From: CAWKKW01 sp963850345
GTDB taxonomy: Bacteria; Acidobacteriota; Terriglobia; Terriglobales; Acidobacteriaceae
Assembly: GCA_963850345.1 (NCBI GenBank)
Contig: CAWKKW010000002.1
Coordinates: forward strand, 558,001-622,000
DNA length: 64,000 nucleotides
Direction: 5' to 3'
The notes below the pieces were generated by a model. That model made no database searches. It was not told the origin of the DNA and saw only the letters and a program-made list of their open reading frames with translations. Numbering within the stretch: the first letter of the stretch is position 1; the number at the start of each line of letters is the position of its first letter. This document shows, one piece after another, positions 1-8,900 of this stretch. A program made the translations under genes and the position numbers.

Positions 1-2
1 CG

Positions 3-155
3 CTCACCGACTTTGCCACCCGGTACACGGCAGATCGGCGCCCTAATTTCGATATTTATCTGCCGGAGTGGCTGGCGCGATGGAACAAGGCCATCTTTGG
101 CAGCTGGTTCGTTGCAGATCTCGTCCTGTTGGCATGCGTGTGGTTTAGGGAATAA
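3..155 (+). CDS. C-terminal fragment of an unrecognised protein
   Basis: Frame 3 is open from the window edge to TAA at 153-155, giving about 50 residues. The tail has a Trp-rich amphipathic stretch (PEWLARWNKAIFGSWF) followed by one hydrophobic segment (VADLVLLACVW) and ends in RE, as expected for the last membrane helix of an integral protein. The upstream part is outside the window, so the family cannot be named. It could also be a chance open stretch. The good TATAAT box about 120 bases downstream suggests the next genes form a separate transcription unit. Confidence 0.4.
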   Translation, partial: LTDFATRYTADRRPNFDIYLPEWLARWNKAIFGSWFVADLVLLACVWFRE

Positions 156-271
156 TTGCACCTTTGCTTCAGGGCTTGCCGCATGGACGCCCACCTCGGC
201 CGGTAGCGGCTAGAAGCGCGGCTCCCCATTTCCGGTTGGAACCACGGCGACCCGCCATACGTACAGCAACC

Positions 272-277
272 TATAAT
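272..277 (+). promoter_or_regulatory. Candidate -10 box of the FHA/PP2C/kinase/SEDS-PBP operon
   Basis: A perfect TATAAT lies at 272-277, after a gene-poor stretch and 84 bases before the ATG at 361. No convincing -35 is seen at 17 bases upstream (GACCCG). Transcription would start near 284, leaving a leader of about 75 bases. The match is exact but a single hexamer is weak evidence. Confidence 0.4.
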
Positions 278-360
278 GTGAACGGATGTTGCGACCGGGC
301 CACGGACGCACCATAACTGTCATCGTATGCAACAAGACCCGGCCGAGAGGTTTGACCAGT

Positions 361-1215
361 ATGAGCGAGATCGTTGCGAGCCAGATCACGGGCGACGACA
401 TCATCTCCGAGCTAATTCGAAATGCCGACGCTGGATGGTTCAAAGTCCGCTTTACCATTCTCGTGCCTTGCATCTTCAACGTGTATTTGCATCCACGCGA
501 CCATGAACTCATTAAGCCCATCGAAGAGCTCATTCATGAGGAAGCGGCCCGGGCTCTCCAGGAGCACCTCGCTGACCTGAACAAAGCTCGAACCGCGCAT
601 CCGCTCGCCAAGCGCTTTGGCCTGGCTGGGAAACCCGGTGCGGAATACAAGATTCTTGAGAAGCAATGGATCGTCCAGTTTCATGGCGACCAGGAAGAGA
701 GGCTCCGTCTCGGTGAGATCGAGATCTACTCCGAATTGGGCAGGTCTCGTCCGAAGGACTTTGGAGCCGGAGCGATGACGACCCTGATCACGCGACATGC
801 TGCGCGGGACGCTGTGGTCGCCCCTGGCGCGAACGATCGCGCTGATCACACGGTTCTCGCCAGGCTCCGCTATCGCGATTCGGGAAAGGACAATACCTTT
901 GCGATGACGAGTGAAGAGATTGTGATCGGGCGCGGCGGAAAGGCGGTCTGGGTAGATCTGAAGCTCGAGGGACCTGCAGATGTTTCGCGCGAGCACTGCC
1001 GAATAAGACGGGATGCGAAAACCGGAGAGTTCTTCATCAAGGACCTCAGTCAATTCGGCACGGCGGTAAACGGCGCTTCCCTTCCCAATAGCGTGGAGCG
1101 CGTCGAGGGTGGCGATCGTGTCGACCTTAACCGCGAAGTCCCTTTACCTTCGCCTGCGACGATCACGCTCGCCGATGTCTGCACGTTGGAGTTTGAGGCA
1201 GAGCCTTCCGCATGA
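361..1215 (+). CDS. FHA-domain protein with FhaA-like (DUF3662-type) N-terminus
   Basis: Cytoplasmic protein of 284 residues, predicted to bind phosphothreonine and act as adaptor or substrate of the kinase encoded downstream. The C-terminal half (about residues 185-280) carries FHA landmarks: IGRGG, SREHCRI, and GTAVNG in the recognition loop. The N-terminal half starts LIRNADAGWFKVRF and resembles the conserved N-terminal domain of mycobacterial FhaA. The ATG at 361 is chosen because similarity begins there and a GAGAGG precedes it; an in-frame ATG at 286 would add 25 unlikely residues. The stop overlaps the next start (ATGA at 1212-1215), so the genes are translationally coupled. The FHA fold is clear; the FhaA relationship is an inference from fold order and gene context. 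Confidence 0.85.
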   Translation: MSEIVASQITGDDIISELIRNADAGWFKVRFTILVPCIFNVYLHPRDHELIKPIEELIHEEAARALQEHLADLNKARTAHPLAKRFGLAGKPGAEYKILEKQWIVQFHGDQEERLRLGEIEIYSELGRSRPKDFGAGAMTTLITRHAARDAVVAPGANDRADHTVLARLRYRDSGKDNTFAMTSEEIVIGRGGKAVWVDLKLEGPADVSREHCRIRRDAKTGEFFIKDLSQFGTAVNGASLPNSVERVEGGDRVDLNREVPLPSPATITLADVCTLEFEAEPSA

Positions 1216-1310
1216 CCTCCACTCTCTTCTGGCTGCGCATTCCGTTTCTACTCGGATTGATTGCCGTTGTCCTCTTCCTCGCATGGGCGTGCATGCGCCG
1301 AAGCGAATAG
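1212..1310 (+). CDS. Small single-pass membrane peptide (32 aa)
   Basis: A 32-codon frame fits exactly between the FHA gene and the PP2C gene. Its ATG overlaps the FHA stop (ATGA) and its TAG at 1308-1310 is three bases before the phosphatase ATG at 1314. The peptide has a short N-terminal polar part, a hydrophobic core of about 18 residues (FLLGLIAVVLFLAWACM) and a positive end (RRSE), which predicts an inner-membrane helix with the C-terminus inside. No family is recognised. Its fit in the operon and helix-like composition argue for a real gene; an accidental frame of this length remains possible. Confidence 0.55.
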   Translation: MTSTLFWLRIPFLLGLIAVVLFLAWACMRRSE

Positions 1311-1313
1311 ACC

Positions 1314-2879
1314 ATGGTCGCAACTGCACAATTGCTGGTGGGTGGCCGTTCCGACGCAGGGCGGAAGCGAGCGGAGAACGAAGACCGCTTCTTCATCGAT
1401 GCCCAGCGGGGCATCTTCCTGGTAGTGGACGGACTCGGAGGGCATGCAGCGGGAGAGCGAGCCGCGGAGATTGCAGTAGACATCATCTCCACCCGGCTAT
1501 CCCGCCGCACCGGTGCAAGCGACAAGCGTATCCAGGAAGCATTCGCGCTCGCCAGCACAGAGATCTTCGAGGCCGCATCGCGCCATCCGGAGTGGGCCGG
1601 CATGGCATGCGTCGCCACAGTCGCATTGATTGAGGAGGACCACGTCACCGTGGGCCACGTGGGCGACTCCCGGCTCTATCTGCTTACTCCGGGAAAGATC
1701 GAGAAACTCACCCACGACCACTCGCCCGTGGGTGAGTTGGAAGACTCGCACGGGCTGAGCGAAGACGCCGCCATGCGCCACCCTCGCAGAAATGAAGTGT
1801 ACAGAGATCTGGGAAGTGCGCCTCACTCGCCCAACGATACAGACTTTGTTGAGATCCATCCTTTCACTCTTCCACGGCAGTCGGCTCTCTTGCTTTGTTC
1901 CGACGGACTGACTGACCAAGTAACAGCTGGGGAAATTCGGGGCCTGATCGAGCTTCACGCGGGACACCCCGAGAAGGCCGCGCAGGCACTGGTCGAGGCC
2001 GCGAACGAAGCGGGAGGTAAGGACAACGTCACGGTACTCCTCGTCGAAACCGAGGACTATGCGCAGGCTTCGTCTACAGCAGCTACGGAACGAGGCTCCA
2101 CTCGAGCGCCTTCTCGCTGGCCATGGTTTCTCCTCGGCCTTTTCTTAGCATCTGCGCTCTTCCTTGCGGCACGACCGTATTGGGAAGACACCGCTTCTGG
2201 ACTCAAGCTTCGATTTGGCAAGGTGAGTTCTGCACAAAGCTGGACGGTGGGCCCGAATGGGATCTCCACGATCGGAGCTGCCCTGAAACGCGCACGGCCC
2301 GGCGACACCATCGAAGTAAGTCCCGGTGAATACCACGAAGCTCTCCATCTGCGGAGTGGCATTTCTGTGGTGAGCACGCAGCTTCATGGCGCACGGATTC
2401 TCTCCACCGATGTGGGGGTTTCTGCTGAGAACATTCAGAAGGCTCGTCTGGTCGGTTTCGACATCCTAGGTCCAGCGAGAGTTGGAGTTCGCATCGCAGA
2501 CTCTGATCTTCAGGTCACGGATGTAAGGGTAAGCGGCATGCAAGATGCCGGTATCGAGATCACCGGTACAGGTGACTCTGTGGTGCGCGCCTGTGAAGTT
2601 GCAGACAATCCCGGCACGGGCATCTCCGTCCGCGACAACGCTCGCCCACGCCTCGATCACAATCTCATCCGACATAACGGACACGGAGCGGCGATGCTGC
2701 CGGGAGTCGGAATCGAAGGATCGGCCGCTCCGACTCTGTTTGGGAACATCATCGAGGAGAGCGGAGCAGAGCAGATCTGGGTATCGCCGTTCTACCAAGC
2801 AGGCAGTCTGCTGACAGACAATGTAGTCGCTCCCGAGATGCGCAACAGCAAAAATCAGCTGAAGGTAAAAACGCAGTGA
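1314..2879 (+). CDS. PP2C-type Ser/Thr phosphatase with transmembrane helix and beta-helix sensor
   Basis: Membrane-anchored phosphoprotein phosphatase of 521 residues, the PstP-like partner of the kinase downstream. The N-terminal PP2C domain (about residues 5-245) has the metal-binding motifs RAENEDRFF, VVDGLGGHAAGE, HVGDSRLYLL, LLLCSDGLTD and GGKDNVTVLLV. A transmembrane helix follows (about 268-288, WPWFLLGLFLASALFLAA). The remaining 230 residues look like a right-handed parallel beta-helix (pectin-lyase/NosD-like: ISTIGAALKRARPGDTIEV, then repeated ADN/DNAR turns) and would be outside the cytoplasm. The extracytoplasmic beta-helix is unlike typical PstP. The last bases overlap the kinase start (GTGA at 2876-2879). 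The phosphatase call is firm; a ligand-sensing role for the helix is inferred. Confidence 0.9.
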   Translation: MVATAQLLVGGRSDAGRKRAENEDRFFIDAQRGIFLVVDGLGGHAAGERAAEIAVDIISTRLSRRTGASDKRIQEAFALASTEIFEAASRHPEWAGMACVATVALIEEDHVTVGHVGDSRLYLLTPGKIEKLTHDHSPVGELEDSHGLSEDAAMRHPRRNEVYRDLGSAPHSPNDTDFVEIHPFTLPRQSALLLCSDGLTDQVTAGEIRGLIELHAGHPEKAAQALVEAANEAGGKDNVTVLLVETEDYAQASSTAATERGSTRAPSRWPWFLLGLFLASALFLAARPYWEDTASGLKLRFGKVSSAQSWTVGPNGISTIGAALKRARPGDTIEVSPGEYHEALHLRSGISVVSTQLHGARILSTDVGVSAENIQKARLVGFDILGPARVGVRIADSDLQVTDVRVSGMQDAGIEITGTGDSVVRACEVADNPGTGISVRDNARPRLDHNLIRHNGHGAAMLPGVGIEGSAAPTLFGNIIEESGAEQIWVSPFYQAGSLLTDNVVAPEMRNSKNQLKVKTQ

Positions 2880-4765
2880 GCCAAGAGACAGCAGGCCGCT
2901 TCACCCTTCTGCGGAAGCTGCCGGCAGGCGGAATGGGACGCGTCTTTGAAGCAGACGATCCGGTTGGCCCGCGCCGGGTCGCGTTGAAGCTGATCGATCT
3001 CGGCACGGATCCCGACAGCCTGCAGATCGTGAGTGCGGAGCGCCTTGGGGCGGATCTGCAGACGCGGCTGTGCGCGATCGACCAGCGAATTACGGCGATC
3101 TATGAATCCGGCGAGATGCCGCGCTACTTCTACATTGTGATGGAGTATGTGGAGGGCCGCGACCTGTCGGAGTTGTATACGGCAGCCGGTCTCGATCCGA
3201 TGCTGGCCGCGCGCATCACTCAGGATGTTCTCGAAGTTCTCGACCATGCTCATAACTTTTCGACTACCCTGGATGGCCGGTCCATACGCGGCGTTGTTCA
3301 TGGAGACCTGAAGCCGAGGAATATCCGTGTAACTCCCACCGGCGAGGTGAAGGTTCTCGACTTTGGGATTGCAAAGGCGCTCTCGTTGACGCGCAACTAC
3401 ACACAGAATGTATTTGGCAGTTTGCAGTATTCCTCTCCGGAGCGGCTACTGACTGGAGAGGTCGAGGTCGGCGCAGATCTTTGGGCCGCAGGCGTGATGC
3501 TCTACGAAATGGTCGCGGGCTATCCGTACTTTCAGGCAGAGAGCGGCCCGAAGCTCGACCACCTGATCCGCAGCTACGACCAGGTGCGGCAGTTGCCGGA
3601 AGCGTTTCCGCCCACTCTGCGCAACATTCTGGGGCGAGCTCTTCATCCGGATCAGCGAGTGCGCTACCAAACCGCCGCGGAATTTGCACGAGATCTGCGG
3701 GCCTTCCGTAATGGCGAAGCCGTTCTCGGCCCGAGTGATTTGGAAGCCACACGAAGAGTGTCGCAGAATGACGATGCTACAAAACGCACGACTCGTCCGC
3801 AGCCGGTTGCGACTTCTCCGCCGGTAGACGCGACGCGCAGGACCGTTCAGCCGCCCCAGCAGGCCCAGCCGCAACAGCCACAGTGGATGCCGGTACGAGT
3901 CCAACCCACGCCCCGCCGTCCGCCGAGCATTGCGCGCACAGTCTTCCGTACGATAGGCGCTACCTTCCTAGCGATCATTCTCTTCTTGGGCTACCTGGTA
4001 GTGAACGAGTATTTCGTTTGGGGAAGCGCTCACCAACTGGCGCGGGACCTCTCCAGTGAGAAGCAGCAGAACCTGGATGCCGCGTGGCGTCAATACCAGA
4101 AGCTTTCGTCGCGTTCTCACCTCCCCATCAGCCTGTGGGCGGTTCGATCCGAGTTGCAGAAGCACCTGGTCGCCGATGCAGACAGAACCATCGTGAAGTT
4201 TCGCGCTCCCGACGGGCCTGCAGTAACGGAGACAGATTGGACGCACGCTCGCAACGACCTGTCTCGCGCAATCGAGCTTGCCCCGGGTGATAAAACGCTG
4301 CATGCAAAGATTCAACTGGTAGATGGTCACGTCGCTCGCTTGCGCGGTACCGCCGAACAGGATCCTCGACTGCTCGAAGATGCACGCCAGGACTTTCAGG
4401 CAGCGGCGCAGTCGATGAAAAAGTCTCCTGACCCATGGCTAGGCTTAGCTCCGCTATACATCGGTTCGCTGCATGATCTCGCGCGCGGTGAAGCAGCCAT
4501 TCGACAAGCGAGCCATCTCGGCTATGGGATAAGTAAGCGGGAGACGGCCGAACTCGCAGATGGATACCGCAATCGCGCGGCGCGCACCATCGCACTAGGA
4601 GATCAGGCGAGCACAAAGAGCCAGGCTGCTCACTACTACCGGATGGCAGCCCCCGATCTGGCGAGGGCCCGACGCCTGTATGAGAGCATCCTGCCATGGG
4701 ACGGGACAGCCGCGAGCCTCAAGCAGGTCAATGATTCCATCAGCCGCATCTCAACACTCAAGTAG
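2876..4765 (+). CDS. Transmembrane Ser/Thr protein kinase (PknB-like)
   Basis: Protein kinase of 629 residues starting at a GTG that overlaps the PP2C stop. The kinase domain (about 8-275) has the glycine loop AGGMGRVFE, VALK lysine (K38), catalytic loop HGDLKPRN (142-149) and DFG (D162). The usual HRD arginine is glycine, so it is a non-RD kinase. A Gln/Pro-rich linker precedes one membrane helix (about 358-378). The extracytoplasmic C-terminus is helical and TPR-like rather than built of PASTA repeats. Its neighbours (FHA, PP2C, SEDS-PBP, FHA) suggest control of cell-wall synthesis through phosphorylation of the FHA proteins or the SEDS-PBP enzyme. Kinase identity is certain; targets are inferred. 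Confidence 0.92.
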   Translation: MSQETAGRFTLLRKLPAGGMGRVFEADDPVGPRRVALKLIDLGTDPDSLQIVSAERLGADLQTRLCAIDQRITAIYESGEMPRYFYIVMEYVEGRDLSELYTAAGLDPMLAARITQDVLEVLDHAHNFSTTLDGRSIRGVVHGDLKPRNIRVTPTGEVKVLDFGIAKALSLTRNYTQNVFGSLQYSSPERLLTGEVEVGADLWAAGVMLYEMVAGYPYFQAESGPKLDHLIRSYDQVRQLPEAFPPTLRNILGRALHPDQRVRYQTAAEFARDLRAFRNGEAVLGPSDLEATRRVSQNDDATKRTTRPQPVATSPPVDATRRTVQPPQQAQPQQPQWMPVRVQPTPRRPPSIARTVFRTIGATFLAIILFLGYLVVNEYFVWGSAHQLARDLSSEKQQNLDAAWRQYQKLSSRSHLPISLWAVRSELQKHLVADADRTIVKFRAPDGPAVTETDWTHARNDLSRAIELAPGDKTLHAKIQLVDGHVARLRGTAEQDPRLLEDARQDFQAAAQSMKKSPDPWLGLAPLYIGSLHDLARGEAAIRQASHLGYGISKRETAELADGYRNRAARTIALGDQASTKSQAAHYYRMAAPDLARARRLYESILPWDGTAASLKQVNDSISRISTLK

Positions 4766-4779
4766 CGTAAGGGGAATGA

Positions 4780-7700
4780 ATGGCGGTAACTCGCAGCACA
4801 TCGGTCGATCGGGCACAGAGTCCCCGCTACGGCATAGAAACCCGAGGCAGGGCGCTGGAGAGTATTCTCCTGCTGCTGACCTCGGCCCTGATACTTGCGG
4901 CAATCAGCCTCACGGCAGCAGCGAAGATCGCCCGCATCGGTGACTCGGTTAGCGGGCGCCTCAACCTCTCGACCCTGCAAAGACGCGAACAACTCCTTCC
5001 CTTCCTGCAATGGATTGCTTCTCCGGCCGAGCGCCAGTACGTCGCGGGCAAAATATTTGGATATATAAGTAGTGGCCCGGGGTCGGTCTCGCACGTAGGA
5101 GAGCTCAGCCAGATCCGAGTTCCCATGCAGGAGGTGCGGAAGACGCGTGGACTTACCGAGTTGCAATCGCGCGCGCAGCAGGTGCAATCAGCACATCCAG
5201 GCGCGGAGACCATCCTGCTGCTCAGTTCCACAGAGGTAGCGCGGCTCAAACCACTCTTCGTCGTGCGAGACAGTTCACAGTTTCGCGATAAGCTCATCCT
5301 GGCGTGTCTTCTCTTCTTCTGCTCCTTCGCAGCAGTGCACATCTTCTGGTGGGTTCGCAGAGTCGGTGGCCCACACTATGTACTGCCATCTCTTCTGCTT
5401 CTGAGTGGCGTCGGACTGACGCTGATGATCAGCCTGCGCGACCCGGTAAGAGATACCCTGGCCTTCATGAGCTTTGCCGAGGGTGTGGCCGCAGGCTGCA
5501 TCGTGTTCGCTCTTGCCGCCACCATCGACTACCGCCGCATCAGCGGAAAGCTCAGCTACGTCTTTCTCATCGCAAGCTTTCTACTCTCGGCTGCACTCAT
5601 CCTCTTCGGTTCCGGACCCACCGGCAGTGACGCTAAGGTCAATCTGTTGGGGTTTCAACCAGCCGAGGTCATTCGCGTTCTCCTGGTCTTCTTTCTCGCT
5701 GGATACTTCGCCGAACGATGGGAGTTTCTTCGCACGTTGCGTGAGCAACGCAAAGAACTCGGCAGCCTGTCGCGCTGGGTAGAGGTGCCGCGACTGGAGT
5801 ACCTGCTGCCCGTGGTCGGCGGTGTGATCGTGGCACTCGCGTTCTTCTTTTTGCAGAAGGACCTTGGACCGGCGCTCCTCATCGCCTGCTTGTTTCTCGC
5901 GATGTACGCCGTTGCGCGCGACCGATATCTGTTTGCGCTCATTGGCCTGGTTTTGATCCTCTCCGGATTTGCGTCCGGCTACTTTCTCGGCTTTCCGAAC
6001 AATGTTGCGGGCCGGGTCTCGATGTGGCTTTCGCCATGGGATAACTCCGTGCGCGGCGGCGAACAGGTGGCCCATTCCCTCTGGGCGTTTGCCACGGGTG
6101 GTGCGTTCGGAACGGGCCTTGGCCTCGGCGATCCACAGTGGATGCCGGCGGCTCATACCGATCTCATCCTCGCTTCGCTGGGGGAGGAATGGGGCTTTCT
6201 GGGCGTCTTCGCCGTGCTGGCGCTCTATGCCGCGCTGGTTTGGTTCGGCATTCGCGTTGCGCTACGTGCCCGCTCCGATTACAACTTTTTTCTGGCGCTC
6301 GGATTGACTCTGGCCTTCGCTCTCCAGATCCTGCTAATTGCGGGAGGCGTGCTTGACTTAGTCCCGCTCTCCGGCGTGGTGGTTCCCTTCCTCAGCTATG
6401 GTCGAACGGGTCTGATCACTAACTTCGCGATCATCGGCATTCTGTTCTCCCTCAGCAGGGAAACTTCTTCCGCACGTCAGACGACCGAACCCTTCCGCGT
6501 CAGCATGCGCGGAATATCCTACGTCCTCGCCGGACTTGGGGTTTGCCTGCTGCTGAAGGCGTTCTACATCCAGGTTATCCATGCAGACGCAACCGCCGGG
6601 GCAGGGGCTCTCGCCCTTCAGGCAGATGGCGAACGCCGTTACGAATACAATCCACGTCTGCTCGCGATCGCGCACAGCATTCCGCATGGCACTATCTATG
6701 ACCGCAACGGACTCCCGCTCGCAACGAGTAACTGGCAGGAGATTGTGCAGAACCGCGACCGCTATGTCGCCATGGGCCTATCGGTCGGGGAACAACCCGT
6801 CGCGGGAGAAGCTCGCCACTACCCGCTGGGACCTGCGGCGTTTCACTTACTCGGAGACCTGCGGACACGCGCCAACTGGTCCGCACGCAATAGTTCCTAC
6901 GCAGAGCGTGATTTCCTGCAGACACTGCAGGGCTATGACGATCATGCGAGTGTCGTAGAAGTGTTCGACCCGCGTGCCAGAACCTCGCAGCACATTCTTC
7001 GATACGACCTGAGAGAACTGCTGCCCCTGCTCCGCCATCGTTGGCAACCTGATCATCCTGACGTGAAGAAGATTCTCGAACGTGATCGCAACATTCACAT
7101 GTCGATTGATGCGCGCTTGCAGTTGAAGACAGCAGACTTGCTGCAACAGCAACTTCGAAAACTTAATCGCACAAAGGGCGCCGTCGTGGTGCTCGATCCG
7201 CAAAATGGTGACTTACTCGCGTCGGTCAGTTATCCGTGGCCCGCCCAATCGCTCTCTACTTCAGTGCCGAATCAGGACGACACCTTGCTGGATCGTGCGC
7301 GCTATGGACTCTATCCGCCCGGTTCCTCTTTCAAGATTGTCACGGCGATCGCGGCTCTGCGAAAAGATCCGAAGAACGCAGATCAGGTGTATGAGTGCAA
7401 GCGTCTTCCCGATGGCCGCACCGGCAACTTCATTCAAGGATGGAAGCGGCCCATCCATGACGACATCAAAGACACTGCGCCTCACGGAGCGCTCTCCATG
7501 CGGACCGCGATCACAGTTTCGTGCAACGCATATTTCGCGCAGCTTGGCACGTACAAGGTCGGGCCAGAAGCTCTGCTCGATACTGCCACGCGTCTCGGCA
7601 TATCGGTGGCAAACCCTTCGAACGTGCAGACTCTGCGCGCAGAGATGCCGCAGACGTCCTATGGACAAGGTCAGGTGGTGGCTACGCCCTTTCAAATGGC

Positions 7701-8097
7701 GCGCGTAGCAGCCACGATTGCGCAGGACGGCTCGATGCCTTTTGGCCGATGGGTCACCGATCAGATCAACCCGCGGCAGGATCAGCCGCAAGCCATTCTC
7801 GACGCCAGGCTATCCCCGCAGATAGGTGAGTACATGCGCGGCGTCGTCACGTCCGGCACTGGCCGCAGCGCAAACTTAACGGATCTTCCGATGGCCGGCA
7901 AGACAGGGACAGCGGAGCTCGAGCATGCTCCGTCGCACGCCTGGTTCATCGGATTTGCCCCGTATGGCGGACCCCACAAGTTGGCATTTTCGGTCTTGAT
8001 TGAGAATGGACAATACGGCGGCACGGCTGCCGCTCCGCTCGCTGCGGAAGTGATGAAGGCTGCCAAGGCACTTGGCTACCTGCAAGGAGCGCCATGA
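4780..8097 (+). CDS. RodA/FtsW (SEDS) glycosyltransferase fused to a class B penicillin-binding transpeptidase
   Basis: Single 1105-residue polypeptide joining two normally separate peptidoglycan enzymes. After an N-terminal membrane helix and a periplasmic domain of about 150 residues comes a multi-helix SEDS domain (to about residue 565) containing HTDLILASLGEEWGFLG, which carries the catalytic Asp near residue 459. A linking helix (SYVLAGLGVCLLLKAFYIQV) leads to a class B PBP with all three active-site motifs: SSFK (S849, K852), SCN (914-916) and KTGT (1041-1044). It should both polymerise glycan and cross-link it. The start is supported by AAGGGGA six bases before ATG 4780. The stop overlaps the next ATG. 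It replaces the separate rodA and pbpA genes of actinobacterial clusters; a role in elongation rather than division is inferred. Confidence 0.93.
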   Translation: MAVTRSTSVDRAQSPRYGIETRGRALESILLLLTSALILAAISLTAAAKIARIGDSVSGRLNLSTLQRREQLLPFLQWIASPAERQYVAGKIFGYISSGPGSVSHVGELSQIRVPMQEVRKTRGLTELQSRAQQVQSAHPGAETILLLSSTEVARLKPLFVVRDSSQFRDKLILACLLFFCSFAAVHIFWWVRRVGGPHYVLPSLLLLSGVGLTLMISLRDPVRDTLAFMSFAEGVAAGCIVFALAATIDYRRISGKLSYVFLIASFLLSAALILFGSGPTGSDAKVNLLGFQPAEVIRVLLVFFLAGYFAERWEFLRTLREQRKELGSLSRWVEVPRLEYLLPVVGGVIVALAFFFLQKDLGPALLIACLFLAMYAVARDRYLFALIGLVLILSGFASGYFLGFPNNVAGRVSMWLSPWDNSVRGGEQVAHSLWAFATGGAFGTGLGLGDPQWMPAAHTDLILASLGEEWGFLGVFAVLALYAALVWFGIRVALRARSDYNFFLALGLTLAFALQILLIAGGVLDLVPLSGVVVPFLSYGRTGLITNFAIIGILFSLSRETSSARQTTEPFRVSMRGISYVLAGLGVCLLLKAFYIQVIHADATAGAGALALQADGERRYEYNPRLLAIAHSIPHGTIYDRNGLPLATSNWQEIVQNRDRYVAMGLSVGEQPVAGEARHYPLGPAAFHLLGDLRTRANWSARNSSYAERDFLQTLQGYDDHASVVEVFDPRARTSQHILRYDLRELLPLLRHRWQPDHPDVKKILERDRNIHMSIDARLQLKTADLLQQQLRKLNRTKGAVVVLDPQNGDLLASVSYPWPAQSLSTSVPNQDDTLLDRARYGLYPPGSSFKIVTAIAALRKDPKNADQVYECKRLPDGRTGNFIQGWKRPIHDDIKDTAPHGALSMRTAITVSCNAYFAQLGTYKVGPEALLDTATRLGISVANPSNVQTLRAEMPQTSYGQGQVVATPFQMARVAATIAQDGSMPFGRWVTDQINPRQDQPQAILDARLSPQIGEYMRGVVTSGTGRSANLTDLPMAGKTGTAELEHAPSHAWFIGFAPYGGPHKLAFSVLIENGQYGGTAAAPLAAEVMKAAKALGYLQGAP

Positions 8098-8900
8098 ACC
8101 GACTGCACGATCTGGAGCGCCGCATTGATGAGAAGCTGCGCGGGCTGCTGCGCACCTCTTCCCCTGACCAGAAACGCGAACTGCTTGAGATCCATCGAGC
8201 CGTGCTCGACGATGTCGCTGCCCATGTAGTCACGCTGCCGCGCGGGAAGCAGACGTTCGTCTGTACCCAATTGGACGTGAGCATCTTACTGCCGGACCCG
8301 GCGCTTCAACGCTCTTACGAACTGGTCTTCGTTGAAGCCGATGCCTTGCATAGGGACATACGCCTTCGGCTGGAGGATCAGCGAGTCGAACTCCCCGAGC
8401 GGCTTGCGGTGCAGGTGGAACTTGTAGCGGACCTGCCGCCGGATGTGGCGGCTCGCGGCTTTGATGTGCACTACGGTAGCATTCCGACCTCGCAGCCCTC
8501 GGAGGAAGTGATGGAGGTTCGGTTTACTATCCTCGCCGGGTCTGCCCAACAGCAAGAGCTTTGTCTGAAGAAGAAGCGCATCAACCTTGGACGCCTGGCG
8601 GAAGTCGTCGACGCAGATCAGCGGCTAACTCGTCAGAATGATGTCGCCTTCCGAGATGATGGCCCTGCTCCCAATCCATCCGTCTCGCGAGCGCATGCTC
8701 ATCTGGAATTCGATCCCGAGAAGGCTTTGTACCGCCTCTTCGATGATCGCAGTGCTCACGGAACCTCAGTGCTCAGAGATGGCTCCGTTATTCCCGTTCC
8801 ACCGGGCCCTAGCAAAGGCGTCGCCCTGCGGGACGGAGATGAAATTGTGCTGGGGCAAGCCCGACTTCGCTTTGAAGAGGACATTGCGTTTAAGCGTTGA
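8094..8900 (+). CDS. Second FHA-domain protein of the operon
   Basis: Protein of 268 residues whose ATG overlaps the stop of the SEDS-PBP gene (ATGA). The C-terminal FHA domain (about 160-262) shows INLGRLAEV, NPSVSRAHAHLEF and RSAHGTSVL, so the key Arg, Ser and His are present. The first 150 residues are predicted cytoplasmic and mostly helical at the start (LHDLERRIDEKLRGLL), and resemble in layout the N-terminal region of the first FHA protein of this operon. It is the likely phosphothreonine reader next to the synthase, comparable in position to FhaB. No membrane segment is present. Confidence 0.85.
   Translation: MNRLHDLERRIDEKLRGLLRTSSPDQKRELLEIHRAVLDDVAAHVVTLPRGKQTFVCTQLDVSILLPDPALQRSYELVFVEADALHRDIRLRLEDQRVELPERLAVQVELVADLPPDVAARGFDVHYGSIPTSQPSEEVMEVRFTILAGSAQQQELCLKKKRINLGRLAEVVDADQRLTRQNDVAFRDDGPAPNPSVSRAHAHLEFDPEKALYRLFDDRSAHGTSVLRDGSVIPVPPGPSKGVALRDGDEIVLGQARLRFEEDIAFKR

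Noticed and set aside
286..360. Upstream ATG extending the first FHA protein by 25 residues
   Set aside because: It lies almost at the predicted transcription start, has no ribosome site, and the added residues look like random translation.
412..1053. 213-residue frame antisense to the first FHA gene
   Set aside because: No domain, no ribosome site; the plus-strand gene has clear FHA motifs and operon coupling.
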